Shown piece after piece: positions 34,448-43,097 of a stretch of DNA of 63,024 nt (the first letter of the stretch is position 1; every line of letters begins with the position of its first letter). The position numbers and the translations under genes are program-made. The stretch comes from JABEVB01 sp049965775 (GTDB lineage Bacteria > Planctomycetota > Phycisphaerae > WQYP01). The notes under the pieces are model-generated. The model saw nothing but the letters and a program-made list of their open reading frames with translations. It was not told the DNA's origin and made no database searches. The DNA lies in the NCBI GenBank assembly GCA_049965775.1, contig JBMFVX010000001.1, positions 1 to 63,024 of the forward strand. Direction: 5' to 3'.

Positions 34448-37054
34448 TTAATCCTCGTGCTGTTGGCGCTCAATTTCAGTGAGTTGTTTTGGCTGGTGCT
34501 TGGAGCGATAAACCGCCCAGCCGATCAACACGGTGGCTGCAACGCCGATAACTGGAGCTATCCATGAGTGTGAGGACAGCGAAAATGTCGCCCCGGCTGG
34601 CAGGGCAGCCCTTTCCCATCGCCAGAGAGAGCCATCAAATGGCAACATGAGTGGAATGGCCAGCAGCGCGACCATGTTCATGACTTTAAGCAGTGGGTTT
34701 ATGGCCGGGCCGGCGGTGTCTTTGAGCGGGTCGCCAACCGTATCGCCGGTAACAGCCGCCTTGTGTCGCTCAGAACCTTTCCCGCGATTGGCGGATGGAT
34801 TGCGCGGTTCATCTTCGATGGTCTTTTTGGCATTGTCCCAGGCTCCGCCGGCATTGGTCATGAATGCCGCCAGAAGCTGACCGGATAAAATCGCGCCGGC
34901 CAAAAAGCCCGCCAAGGCGACAACGCCCAACAGAAATCCAACCAGCAGCGGTGACAAAATGGCCAAAAAGCCCGGGCCAATCAATTCGCGCTGTGCCGTG
35001 GAGGTGCAAATGTAGACGACGCGGCCATAGTCTGGTTTTTTTTCGCCGCGCCAAATGCGTTCATCGCGGAACTGTTCACGACATTCTCGCACGATGAGGA
35101 ATGCAGCCCGGCCTACGGCGCGAATGGTCATGGAACTGAACAGGAAAGGGACCGCTCCTCCAAGGAGCAAGCCCACAAGCAGTTTGGGATTTGCGACGGA
35201 GATCATACCTGAGATGGCGCGGTAAGCTTCGTCGCTGATGCGCGCATGATCAGAAACTCCACCTGTGCCAACCAAAGTAATGAACGCAGCATAAAGGCTT
35301 ACCGCCGCAATAACCGCCGACCCAATCGCCACGCCCTTGGTCAGAGCTTTGGTTGTGTTGCCGGTGGCGTCGAGGTCTGCGAGCACCTGGCGGGCAGAGC
35401 GATGATTGGCGTCGCCCATGGCGGCGGCGTCGTAGCCCATTTCGCCGATGCCGTTGGCGTTATCCGCAACCGGCCCGAAAACGTCCATGCTTAAGGTGTT
35501 GCCGGCAAGCGTAAGCATGCCAATGCCGCACATGGCAATTCCGTAGGCCACGAAGATCGGATTGGCGCCGTAAAATATGAGGCTTGTAATGCTTACGCAG
35601 CATGCAAGGATTACCGCAGCGCTGACCGAGCTTTCCATACCCACGGAAAGACCGGTAATAATATTGGTGGCATGACCGGTGCTGCATGATTTGACGAGTG
35701 ATTCGACAGGCGGCTCATGCGTGCCGGTAAAGTATTCGGTGGAAACGTTGAGTACCAGTGCCAGCGTAATGCCAACGAGGGTTGCTTCTGCCGGGCGCAT
35801 GTCAAGCCCGTGAATTCCAAAATTGGCCCACCATGGAGCTGCGCCGAGAAAGCTTTTGAGATGGGGAATCTGGGCGGTGGCCGCGGCGTCAAATCGCAGG
35901 TACCAGAATCCAACGGCGACAAGGCCCAGCGTGCTTAGCAATGCCCCGAGATGATAGCCACGGGTAATGGCTTTCATGGCGGATTGACTGTCGCCCTTGC
36001 CGGCGGCGCGGACAGTAAAGGTTGCGATCATATCAGAAGCAACACCTACGGCGCGCACCAGCAGCGGAAACATCATGCCGATATGTCCAAAGCTCGCCCA
36101 GCCCAGAATCATCGCGGCCACCATGGTAACTTCGTAGCTTTCGAAAATGTCAGCGGCCATACCGGCGCAGTCGCCTACGTTATCGCCGACATTGTCGGCA
36201 ATAGTTGCGGCGTTTCGCGGATCATCCTCTGGAATGTCCTTTTCGACTTTACCTACAAGGTCGGCGCCCACATCGGCGGCTTTGGTGTAAATGCCGCCGC
36301 CAACGCGCATAAACAGCGCCAACAGTGTGCCGCCGAAACCAAAACCGAGCAGTGCTTCCGGCGCTCGGTTGCCGAAATACATGAATATCAAGGTGGCTCC
36401 GAGCAGCCCCAAGCCGTCGTTGAGCATGCCGGTGACCGTACCGGTACGGTAGCCCAACTGCAGTGCCTTGCCAAAGCCGTGGGGTGCGGCGGCTGCGACC
36501 ACCAGATTGCCTTCAGTGGCCATTAGCATGCCGAAGGTTCCAACGGCCATGGAGAAAAACGCGCCCATCAAAAACGCGATGGCCCGGCCGATGGGTAGAT
36601 TCCATCCAGCGGCGGTATTACTGCTTGCCGTCAATACCAATAAGATGGTGATGATGCCGATCAGTGGCAGCAGCGTATAACGCTGGCGGCGCAAATAAGC
36701 CACAGAGCCTTGCCGGATGGCGGTGGCGACTTCTTTCATTTTTATTGTGCCGTGGTCAGCTCGGCGAATGATGCCTACGAGAAACGCTGCATAAAGCAGG
36801 CCTGCCACCGCAATGCCGAGCACCACAAACAGTGCGATGCGTTCGGGTGTGGTAAAGGTAGGCATATACCAGAAGCCGAAGGGATGAAACGTTTCGTGCG
36901 ATGCGATAGCTGTTGGGGCGGCGTTCTGGCTGCTGGTTGGAAAGTGATGCTGGCTCAAGAAAATGTATATAGCCAAAAAGATGATTAAAACCAGTGTCAT
37001 CCACGAACTTTTTGTACGGGCTTTAAGAAATGTCGCTAATTTGTCTGCAGCCAT
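34448..37054 (-). CDS. hppA: Membrane-bound proton-pumping pyrophosphatase (K+-independent type)
   Basis: Hydrolyses pyrophosphate and pumps protons across the membrane. The substrate-binding core is intact: GADLVGKVEKDIPEDDPRNA, DNVGDNVGD and the C-terminal DTVGDPLKDTAGP. About 16 transmembrane segments. At the site controlling potassium dependence the sequence reads GNTTKALTKG, with Lys (codon at 35348-35350) and Thr three residues later, the signature of the K+-independent subfamily. 868 residues, on the long side. ATG 37054 has GAGAAAGG ahead; the frame is open to 37201. The nickel permease gene follows 36 bases later. Confidence 0.95.
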   Translation of the reverse strand: MAADKLATFLKARTKSSWMTLVLIIFLAIYIFLSQHHFPTSSQNAAPTAIASHETFHPFGFWYMPTFTTPERIALFVVLGIAVAGLLYAAFLVGIIRRADHGTIKMKEVATAIRQGSVAYLRRQRYTLLPLIGIITILLVLTASSNTAAGWNLPIGRAIAFLMGAFFSMAVGTFGMLMATEGNLVVAAAAPHGFGKALQLGYRTGTVTGMLNDGLGLLGATLIFMYFGNRAPEALLGFGFGGTLLALFMRVGGGIYTKAADVGADLVGKVEKDIPEDDPRNAATIADNVGDNVGDCAGMAADIFESYEVTMVAAMILGWASFGHIGMMFPLLVRAVGVASDMIATFTVRAAGKGDSQSAMKAITRGYHLGALLSTLGLVAVGFWYLRFDAAATAQIPHLKSFLGAAPWWANFGIHGLDMRPAEATLVGITLALVLNVSTEYFTGTHEPPVESLVKSCSTGHATNIITGLSVGMESSVSAAVILACCVSITSLIFYGANPIFVAYGIAMCGIGMLTLAGNTLSMDVFGPVADNANGIGEMGYDAAAMGDANHRSARQVLADLDATGNTTKALTKGVAIGSAVIAAVSLYAAFITLVGTGGVSDHARISDEAYRAISGMISVANPKLLVGLLLGGAVPFLFSSMTIRAVGRAAFLIVRECREQFRDERIWRGEKKPDYGRVVYICTSTAQRELIGPGFLAILSPLLVGFLLGVVALAGFLAGAILSGQLLAAFMTNAGGAWDNAKKTIEDEPRNPSANRGKGSERHKAAVTGDTVGDPLKDTAGPAINPLLKVMNMVALLAIPLMLPFDGSLWRWERAALPAGATFSLSSHSWIAPVIGVAATVLIGWAVYRSKHQPKQLTEIERQQHED

Positions 37055-37542
37055 GGTCGCTGCCTTTCTCCGCACTAACAAATGCGCGGAATGTTCCTGC
37101 GCTCGGGCGAACGCTACAGTTCGCGGCCGACGCCGGATTGGCCGCCCCGTCTCCCCAGGGCCGGCAAACGTCATTGTGGGACTTGCGGCGTTGCGGAGCA
37201 ATGGCTTAAAAGCGTCGCATGATGCGTTGCAGAGGTGCCTGTGCAGGCGTTGTAATTATAAAAGACAAGATCACTTTGAAAATAAGAGATCATAGCATGA
37301 ACATATATATATTACAACACTATTCATATAAGGCCGTAAATAGTGATGATTCGGCGATTGGTGCTAAATGAAAACACCTTTTTGCTTATGGTGTGGCTTG
37401 ATGCATAGTTGCAAAGTATGGGATTAACATAGGGAATATACCGATTGTAAATGCCGAGCGCGTAGTAGGCTGATTTCAGGCGATCTCCGAGCAAAATTAT
37501 TTCTGATCGTGGCCTTTGTCGCACGCTGCAAGACTATAGGTA

Positions 37543-37569
37543 AAATGCTGATGGCCTATCACAGCATTT
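37543..37569. promoter_or_regulatory. 8-bp inverted repeat upstream of hypF
   Basis: AAATGCTG (37543-37550) and CAGCATTT (37562-37569) form a perfect inverted repeat with an 11-base spacer, 143 bases before the hypF start. One turn of helix between arm centres suits a dimeric regulator. Confidence 0.4.
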
Positions 37570-37660
37570 ATTGTATAGCGTGTCGGTGGATAATCCTGAT
37601 GTGGTTGGATTTGCACTACGGGTAAGCTGGCTTTCGAGAGTACAGAGCGGCGTGGCTGTT

Positions 37661-37676
37661 TGTGAAAAGTTTCACG
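37661..37676. promoter_or_regulatory. CRP/FNR-type operator before the hyp-hox cluster
   Basis: TGTGA-AAAGTT-TCACG matches the CRP-family consensus TGTGA-N6-TCACA at nine of ten positions and is centred 43 bases before the hypF ATG. Members of this regulator family often control hydrogenase and fermentation genes, so redox or catabolite control is plausible. The regulator itself is not in this window. Confidence 0.5.
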
Positions 37677-37711
37677 AGGCCAAAGCCGCCGGGCTCTCTT
37701 GAGGCCGTCGT

Positions 37712-40114
37712 ATGGATCGGTCCTGCACAGCAGCGGAAGAGTTGAGGCGGCGGCGCTGGGTTGTCGCAGGCTGCGTGCAGGGCATTGGCTTTAGACCGTT
37801 CGTGTATCGCCTGGCGAAGCAATGCGGTCTCACTGGCTCAGTACGCAACGATTCGCAAGGCGTCGTCATAGAGATACAGGGATGCTCCCAGTCGCTTAGC
37901 CTCTTTCAAAAGTCCTTTGCCGCTGCACTTCCGCCGCTAGCACAGGTCGCCAGCATAATAGAAGCGGATTGCCAACCCAACATCGCGGAGACGCAATTTT
38001 CCATTGAACAGAGCGTGAGCGGCGATGCACCAACGGCCGGTATCGCACCGGACATAGCATTATGTGAAGCCTGCCGCGCGGAAATGCGTGATCCAGCCAA
38101 CCGACGCTTTGGCCACGCACTTATCAGTTGCACCAATTGTGGGCCTCGATTCAGTATTGTTCGGTCTATTCCATATGATAGGCCTGCTACAACCATGGCC
38201 TCGTTTGAATTGTGCGGCCAATGTGCACAAGAATACATTAATCCGGATGACCGTCGGTTTCATGCACAGCCCGTGTCATGCCTTGCGTGCGGGCCGCAGA
38301 TTGAGTTCATGGACAACGCTGGACGCATTGTGCCGGGCGATCCTGTTGCCACCGCCGCTCATTGGCTGCTCGAGGGCCGTATCATTGCCATAAAAGGTAT
38401 TGGCGGCTTTCACTTGGCTGCGCGTGCAGATCAGCCTTTGGTGGTTCATAGACTGCGGCAATTAAAACAGCGTGATGCCAAGCCGATGGCAGTGATGGTG
38501 TGCGATGAGGCGGAAGCCGGCAAGCTTATTGACCTGAGCGACAACGGCATTGCTGCACTAACCTCGCCAGCGGCCCCGATTGTATTGGCAACGCGCCGCA
38601 GCAGAACACCCATAGCGCCCCAAGTCGCCGCGGGAACTCATCGGCTGGGAGTCATGTTGGCGTACACGCCGCTACAGCATCTCCTGTTCGATCGGCTGGG
38701 CAACATTCCGTTGGTTATGACCAGCGGCAACATAAGTGATGAGCCAATCGCCATAAATAACCAGGAAGCGTTTACAAGGCTCGGGCCTCTCTGCGACGGG
38801 TTTCTCTGGCACGATCGTCCCATTCAGCGATGTGTGGATGATTCCGTCGTTTTAGATGCCGGACCGGGGAGAGAGATCATGCCGGTGCGGCGGTCGCGGG
38901 GTTACGTACCGGCGACAATTGAGTTGGGTGGCCCCAAAGGGTGTATGGGAATTGCCTTGGGGGGTGAACTAAAAAATACTCTCTGCGCGATCACCGACGC
39001 GGGGGCGGTACTAAGCGCTCATTTGGGCGATCTGCGGCATCAGAAAGCCTTTATGAACTTTAAGAGCGCCGTTGACGATTTGCTGCAACTGTATGATGTA
39101 AAGCCCGCGTTTGTTGCGTGTGATGCGCACCCTATGTATGTCAGTTCGCACTATGCGGTAGAGTTGGCCCGGCGGTATGGGGCCAGGTTAATTTCGGTGC
39201 AGCATCACCATGCGCACGCGTGTTCGGTGTTGGCGGAGCATAACCACTGGCAAGAGGCGCTGGCCCTGGTTTGCGACGGGACCGGCTTGGGTAGCGATGG
39301 CGGCGGCTGGGGTGGGGAGTTGCTACGTGTCAGCCCGCAATCTTTTACACGACTAGGTTCGATAGCGCCTCTGCAACTGCCCGGCGGCGATGCCGCCGCA
39401 GTAGACATTCGTCGCAGTGCCTTGGCAATTTTATGGCGACTTTACGGGGTAGATGCAAGCACTCATCCCATTACGCGACGACTGTTTCCAGAGTCGGCCG
39501 AACGTAACATGCTTTGCACCATGCTGCGTCACAATGTGCAAAGTGTGCTCTCCAGCAGCATTGGCCGACTCTATGACGGCCTGGCGGCCCTGCTTGGCGT
39601 TTGTACGCATAACCGATTCGAAGCACAGGCCGCCATGGCCCTCGAGGCCATTGCGTATCGCCACGTGCCAACACAGGGCTTAGAGCCTATGTGGAAAATT
39701 ACGCCCTGGCATCAGGAGTCAGAGCGTTCCAGGCGACAAGAGTCGCAAAGGCTCGACCTCGATTTGTTTTGGCATTACGCAATCGAATTACTGGTGCAGG
39801 GGGCCGCACCTGATCGGCTGGCCGCCGAGTTTCACTGGCAGTTGGCGATGGGATTGGCTTCGCTGGTTAAACAGCAGGCCGCAGAGACAGGGCTAAGCAC
39901 CGTGGTATTGGCGGGTGGGGTATTTGTAAACGAAATATTGCGAGACCTAGTAATTGAGAATTTGGAAGACTGCGGTTTAAAAGTGTTGCGCAACTGCGCC
40001 GTGCCGTGCAACGATGGAGGTTTGGCTTTAGGCCAGGCTTTCGTTGCGGTGCACGATCCATCGCTTGCGGGATGCTGTAAACCCGCTGAACAGGAGTGTG
40101 CTTTATGTGCTTAG
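37712..40114 (+). CDS. hypF: Carbamoyltransferase HypF
   Basis: Makes the cyanide ligands of the [NiFe] centre from carbamoyl phosphate, delivering the carbamoyl group to HypE. Domain order is classic: acylphosphatase (about 15-100, with VQGIGFRPFVYRLA), two zinc fingers (CEACRAEM...CTNCGP and CGQCAQEY...CLACGP, about 112-195), a YrdC-like domain (about 205-390, GIGGFHLAA), and a Kae1-like domain (HHHAHACSVLAEH). 800 residues, full length. It is the first gene of a cluster of fourteen co-directional genes. The next gene, hypC, begins inside its end (ten-base overlap). Confidence 0.97.
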   Translation: MDRSCTAAEELRRRRWVVAGCVQGIGFRPFVYRLAKQCGLTGSVRNDSQGVVIEIQGCSQSLSLFQKSFAAALPPLAQVASIIEADCQPNIAETQFSIEQSVSGDAPTAGIAPDIALCEACRAEMRDPANRRFGHALISCTNCGPRFSIVRSIPYDRPATTMASFELCGQCAQEYINPDDRRFHAQPVSCLACGPQIEFMDNAGRIVPGDPVATAAHWLLEGRIIAIKGIGGFHLAARADQPLVVHRLRQLKQRDAKPMAVMVCDEAEAGKLIDLSDNGIAALTSPAAPIVLATRRSRTPIAPQVAAGTHRLGVMLAYTPLQHLLFDRLGNIPLVMTSGNISDEPIAINNQEAFTRLGPLCDGFLWHDRPIQRCVDDSVVLDAGPGREIMPVRRSRGYVPATIELGGPKGCMGIALGGELKNTLCAITDAGAVLSAHLGDLRHQKAFMNFKSAVDDLLQLYDVKPAFVACDAHPMYVSSHYAVELARRYGARLISVQHHHAHACSVLAEHNHWQEALALVCDGTGLGSDGGGWGGELLRVSPQSFTRLGSIAPLQLPGGDAAAVDIRRSALAILWRLYGVDASTHPITRRLFPESAERNMLCTMLRHNVQSVLSSSIGRLYDGLAALLGVCTHNRFEAQAAMALEAIAYRHVPTQGLEPMWKITPWHQESERSRRQESQRLDLDLFWHYAIELLVQGAAPDRLAAEFHWQLAMGLASLVKQQAAETGLSTVVLAGGVFVNEILRDLVIENLEDCGLKVLRNCAVPCNDGGLALGQAFVAVHDPSLAGCCKPAEQECALCA

Positions 40115-40380
40115 CGGTACCAGCACAATTGGTGGAGCAGGATGGCTCGTGTGGAGTGGTTGACCTGCATGGCAATCGCGTACCTGTCAACACCCTGATG
40201 ACGCCGGAGGCTGTAGTTGGTGATTGGGTCCTCATCCATGCCGGATTCGCCATTGAGCGATTGGATGCCCGGCAAGCCACCGAGACATGGTCGCTTATTA
40301 ACGATCTCAAACGAGCTGGCATGCCTGCAACCTCTATGGGTGACGCGGCACCGGCTGCAGCAGGAGGCGATTATGAATAA
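40105..40380 (+). CDS. hypC: Hydrogenase assembly chaperone HypC
   Basis: Small chaperone that, with HypD, carries the Fe(CN)2CO unit to the large subunit. The essential N-terminal Cys follows the initiator Met (MCLAVPAQL). 91 residues; the C-terminal tail (AAPAAAGGDYE) is slightly extended. ATG 40105 is chosen because the Cys must be residue 2 and CAGGAG precedes it. Overlaps hypF by ten bases and hypD by eight, so translation is tightly coupled. Confidence 0.95.
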   Translation: MCLAVPAQLVEQDGSCGVVDLHGNRVPVNTLMTPEAVVGDWVLIHAGFAIERLDARQATETWSLINDLKRAGMPATSMGDAAPAAAGGDYE

Positions 40381-41506
40381 TGCATTGTCACATAATGCAG
40401 AACCGCGCCTGCTGCTGCAACGGCTTCACGCTGCCGCAAAGCATGTGAAGGGACGATTGGCCTTTATGGAGGTATGCGGAACGCACACAACGAGTGCCTT
40501 CCGGTGCGGGTTGCACAGCGTGCTGCCGGCAAATGTTCGATTAATCAGCGGGCCAGGCTGCCCTGTGTGTGTTACCTCTCAGGCGGATATAGATCAATTG
40601 GTGGGTCTGGCCCGGCGCGACGATGTTGTTTTGTGCACCTATGGTGACATGCTTCGTGTACCCGGCCAGCACAGCAGCCTTGAAAAAATCCGCGGTCAGG
40701 GCGGGCGTATTGAGGTGGTCTACAGCAGCCTCGACGCGGTTGCGTTGGCCCAGCGCGAACCGCATCGGCGCATCGTATTCGCCGCGGTCGGTTTTGAAAC
40801 CACCGCACCAGCTACCGCTGTGGCCATTCGCCGAGCCGAAGAATTGCGACTTAAAAATTTCTCGGCATTGGCCAGTCATAAGACCATTATTCCAGCGTTG
40901 CGAGCGTTATTAGAGGATCGCGGTCATCTCAAGATAAATGGATTTTTGTGTCCGGGGCACGTTTCGGTGGTGATTGGCTCGGATGCCTATGTTCCTATTG
41001 TGCAGGAGTATGGCATAGCGTGCGTGATCGGTGGCTTTGAGCCAACGCTGCTGCTTGAAGCATTAGCTTGCCTGACTGAATTAGCGGCTGAAGGCAAGGC
41101 GGCGCTGGTCAATCAGTATCCGCAGGCTGTTTCTTCACGGGGAAACGGCCGCGCCCAAGCACTGCTGACACAGGTGTTTGAGCCGGCCGACGCACGTTGG
41201 CGCGGCATGGGCGTAATTGCAGGCAGCGGATTACGCATACGCAAAGAGTATGAGCGATTCGACGCACAGAAGGTGTTTGCTCTGCCAGTGCTGCAGGACT
41301 GTGAGCCGAAAGGATGCTTATGTGGGCAGGTCATAAGCGGGCAGATTGATCCGCCGAGGTGCTCGCTTTTTGCCCGCGCCTGCACACCGGTTAATCCGAT
41401 AGGTCCCTGCATGGTCAGTTCGGAGGGGACTTGTGCTGCTTGGTTTAAGTACGGCCAAAAGAGAATGGTACCCGATGGCCGCCAGACGCAGGAGTCATTT
41501 TTATGA
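40373..41506 (+). CDS. hypD: Hydrogenase formation protein HypD
   Basis: Iron-sulfur scaffold on which the Fe(CN)2CO group is put together. Hallmarks: MEVCGTHT, GPGCPVCVTS, GFETTAPATA and, near the C-terminus, a cysteine-rich cluster region (EPKGCLCGQVI, SLFARACTP) that binds [4Fe-4S]. 377 residues, normal. ATG 40373 follows GGAGGCG; the frame is open upstream through hypC but cannot be coding there. The stop overlaps the hypE start (ATGA). Confidence 0.96.
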   Translation: MNNALSHNAEPRLLLQRLHAAAKHVKGRLAFMEVCGTHTTSAFRCGLHSVLPANVRLISGPGCPVCVTSQADIDQLVGLARRDDVVLCTYGDMLRVPGQHSSLEKIRGQGGRIEVVYSSLDAVALAQREPHRRIVFAAVGFETTAPATAVAIRRAEELRLKNFSALASHKTIIPALRALLEDRGHLKINGFLCPGHVSVVIGSDAYVPIVQEYGIACVIGGFEPTLLLEALACLTELAAEGKAALVNQYPQAVSSRGNGRAQALLTQVFEPADARWRGMGVIAGSGLRIRKEYERFDAQKVFALPVLQDCEPKGCLCGQVISGQIDPPRCSLFARACTPVNPIGPCMVSSEGTCAAWFKYGQKRMVPDGRQTQESFL

Positions 41507-42555
41507 ATACGGCAACACCGCAGCATGCTCGATTTGACGCATTTGCCGGTCCGAAGTTATCGCGCATTGTCATGGCGCATGGCGGCGGCGGGCAGCTTAC
41601 GGACGCTCTTGTTCATCAGCTTATATTGCCTCGCATTGGTAATCCGGCGCTGAATGAGCTGCTGGATTCCGGTTTTACCGCCGATGGCGCAACCGCCATC
41701 ACCATTGACAGCTACGTAGTTCAACCGCTGTTTTTCCCAGGCGGTGATATTGGCCGGCTGGCCGTAAGCGGCACCGTCAATGATCTGGCGGTTTGCGGCT
41801 GTAGGCCGTTGGGCTTGGCGCTTTCGCTGATTCTGGCGGAGGGCCTGGAGCAGCGCACGTTGGACAGGGTGCTTGAATCCATAAACCGCACGGCACAGGA
41901 GGCTGGAGTTTCGATCCTTACGGGCGATACCAAAGTGGTCGGGCAGGGGCACGCGGACGGGATGTATATAACGACCGCCGGCGTGGGCGTTCGGCGCGAA
42001 GATTCGCGTTTGAGCATGGGAGCCATTGCGCCGGGCGATGTGTTGTTGATTAACGGCGCTATCGGCGAGCACGGACTGGCGGTGATGCTGGCTCGTGAAA
42101 TGCCGGAAGTAAAAAGCGTTCTGCGTAGCGATGCGGCTCCGCTCAATGGACTGCTCGAAGTGCTTCAGGACGCGGTGCCTGGTGTGGTGTTTATGCGCGA
42201 TGCGACGCGCGGTGGTCTTGCCGGGGTTTGTGCGGACATTGCAGCGCGGACTCATCGGCAGATAGTTCTTGATGAAACGCGGATTCCGGTGCGTGTTGAG
42301 GCCCTGCACGCGGCCGAAATGCTTGGACTTGATCCATTGGACATAGCCAACGAAGGCAAGGTGGTGGTGGTGGTGCGCAGCCGCGACGCGAGCGTGGCGC
42401 TTTCGGCTATGCAAAGCCATCCTTTAGGGCGCGATGCCTGCGAAATCGGTCGAGTTGCTGAAACGCGCGATGGCTTATGCGTGCTTCACACAGCCATTGG
42501 CGGTCAGCGTATTGTACAGAAACCCTATGGAGAACAGTTGCCGAGGATTTGCTAA
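41503..42555 (+). CDS. hypE: Hydrogenase maturation protein HypE
   Basis: Dehydrates the carbamoylated C-terminal cysteine to a thiocyanate that supplies cyanide to the iron. The ATP-grasp-like PurM fold is recognisable from AHGGGGQLTDALV, DSYVVQPLFFPGGDIG and FMRDATRGGLAGV. The protein ends in PRIC, the obligatory terminal cysteine. 350 residues. Coupled to hypD by a four-base overlap; hoxE follows after 26 bases. Confidence 0.97.
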   Translation: MNTATPQHARFDAFAGPKLSRIVMAHGGGGQLTDALVHQLILPRIGNPALNELLDSGFTADGATAITIDSYVVQPLFFPGGDIGRLAVSGTVNDLAVCGCRPLGLALSLILAEGLEQRTLDRVLESINRTAQEAGVSILTGDTKVVGQGHADGMYITTAGVGVRREDSRLSMGAIAPGDVLLINGAIGEHGLAVMLAREMPEVKSVLRSDAAPLNGLLEVLQDAVPGVVFMRDATRGGLAGVCADIAARTHRQIVLDETRIPVRVEALHAAEMLGLDPLDIANEGKVVVVVRSRDASVALSAMQSHPLGRDACEIGRVAETRDGLCVLHTAIGGQRIVQKPYGEQLPRIC

Positions 42556-42581
42556 GCCGGTCCTCTTTTAAGGAGAAGTTT

Positions 42582-43097
42582 ATGATGCTTCATGCTCCGC
42601 CCGTAACCGCACCGCCCACCAACGACAAGCGCTGGAAGATTGTCGAAACGGTAATGCGTCGCAATGACTTTGAACCCGAAGCACTCATCGAAAGCCTGCA
42701 CAGTGTTCAGCAGAGCTTTGGTTATCTGGACGAACCGTCCATGCGTTGGGTGGCCGGCGCGCTGCATGTGCCGTTATCGAAAGTGTATGCGGTGGCCACC
42801 TTTTACCATTTTTTCTCACTTAAGCCGCAGGGCCGTCATACCTGTGTGGTATGCCTGGGAACCGCGTGCTACATCAAGGGCGGCCGTCAGCTTCTGGATG
42901 AAGTTGAGCGTCATTATCACGTTCACGAGGGCAAAACCACAGAGGATGGCGAATTGTCTGTGATGGTGGCTCGCTGCATCGGCGCATGCGGCCTGGCTCC
43001 CACCACCGTGCTGGACGGACAGGTGCTTGGCAAGAAAACAGCGCCGCAATTGCTTGCCGCGATAGATGAAAAACTCCAAAGAAAGGTAACACCATGA
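42582..43097 (+). CDS. hoxE: Bidirectional hydrogenase diaphorase subunit HoxE
   Basis: NuoE-like [2Fe-2S] protein, 171 residues, that with HoxF and HoxU forms the diaphorase module and is considered a possible ferredoxin/flavodoxin entry point. Cluster cysteines are in CLGTACY and CIGACGLAP. The start ATG 42582 follows AAGGAG (42570-42575); the upstream open frame overlaps hypE and is discarded. It overlaps hoxF by four bases (ATGA). Confidence 0.95.
   Translation: MMLHAPPVTAPPTNDKRWKIVETVMRRNDFEPEALIESLHSVQQSFGYLDEPSMRWVAGALHVPLSKVYAVATFYHFFSLKPQGRHTCVVCLGTACYIKGGRQLLDEVERHYHVHEGKTTEDGELSVMVARCIGACGLAPTTVLDGQVLGKKTAPQLLAAIDEKLQRKVTP

Larger units (their letters stand above)
37055..37711. 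other. Divergent AT-rich control region between hppA and hypF
   Basis: About 650 bases without a gene between two large divergent transcripts. The stretch 37240-37570 is markedly more AT-rich than the surroundings, with runs such as CATATATATATTAC. Two inverted repeats near its right end are listed separately. Confidence 0.6.

Noticed and set aside
41557..42420. 287-codon minus-strand frame
   Set aside because: Antisense shadow of hypE; no recognisable product.
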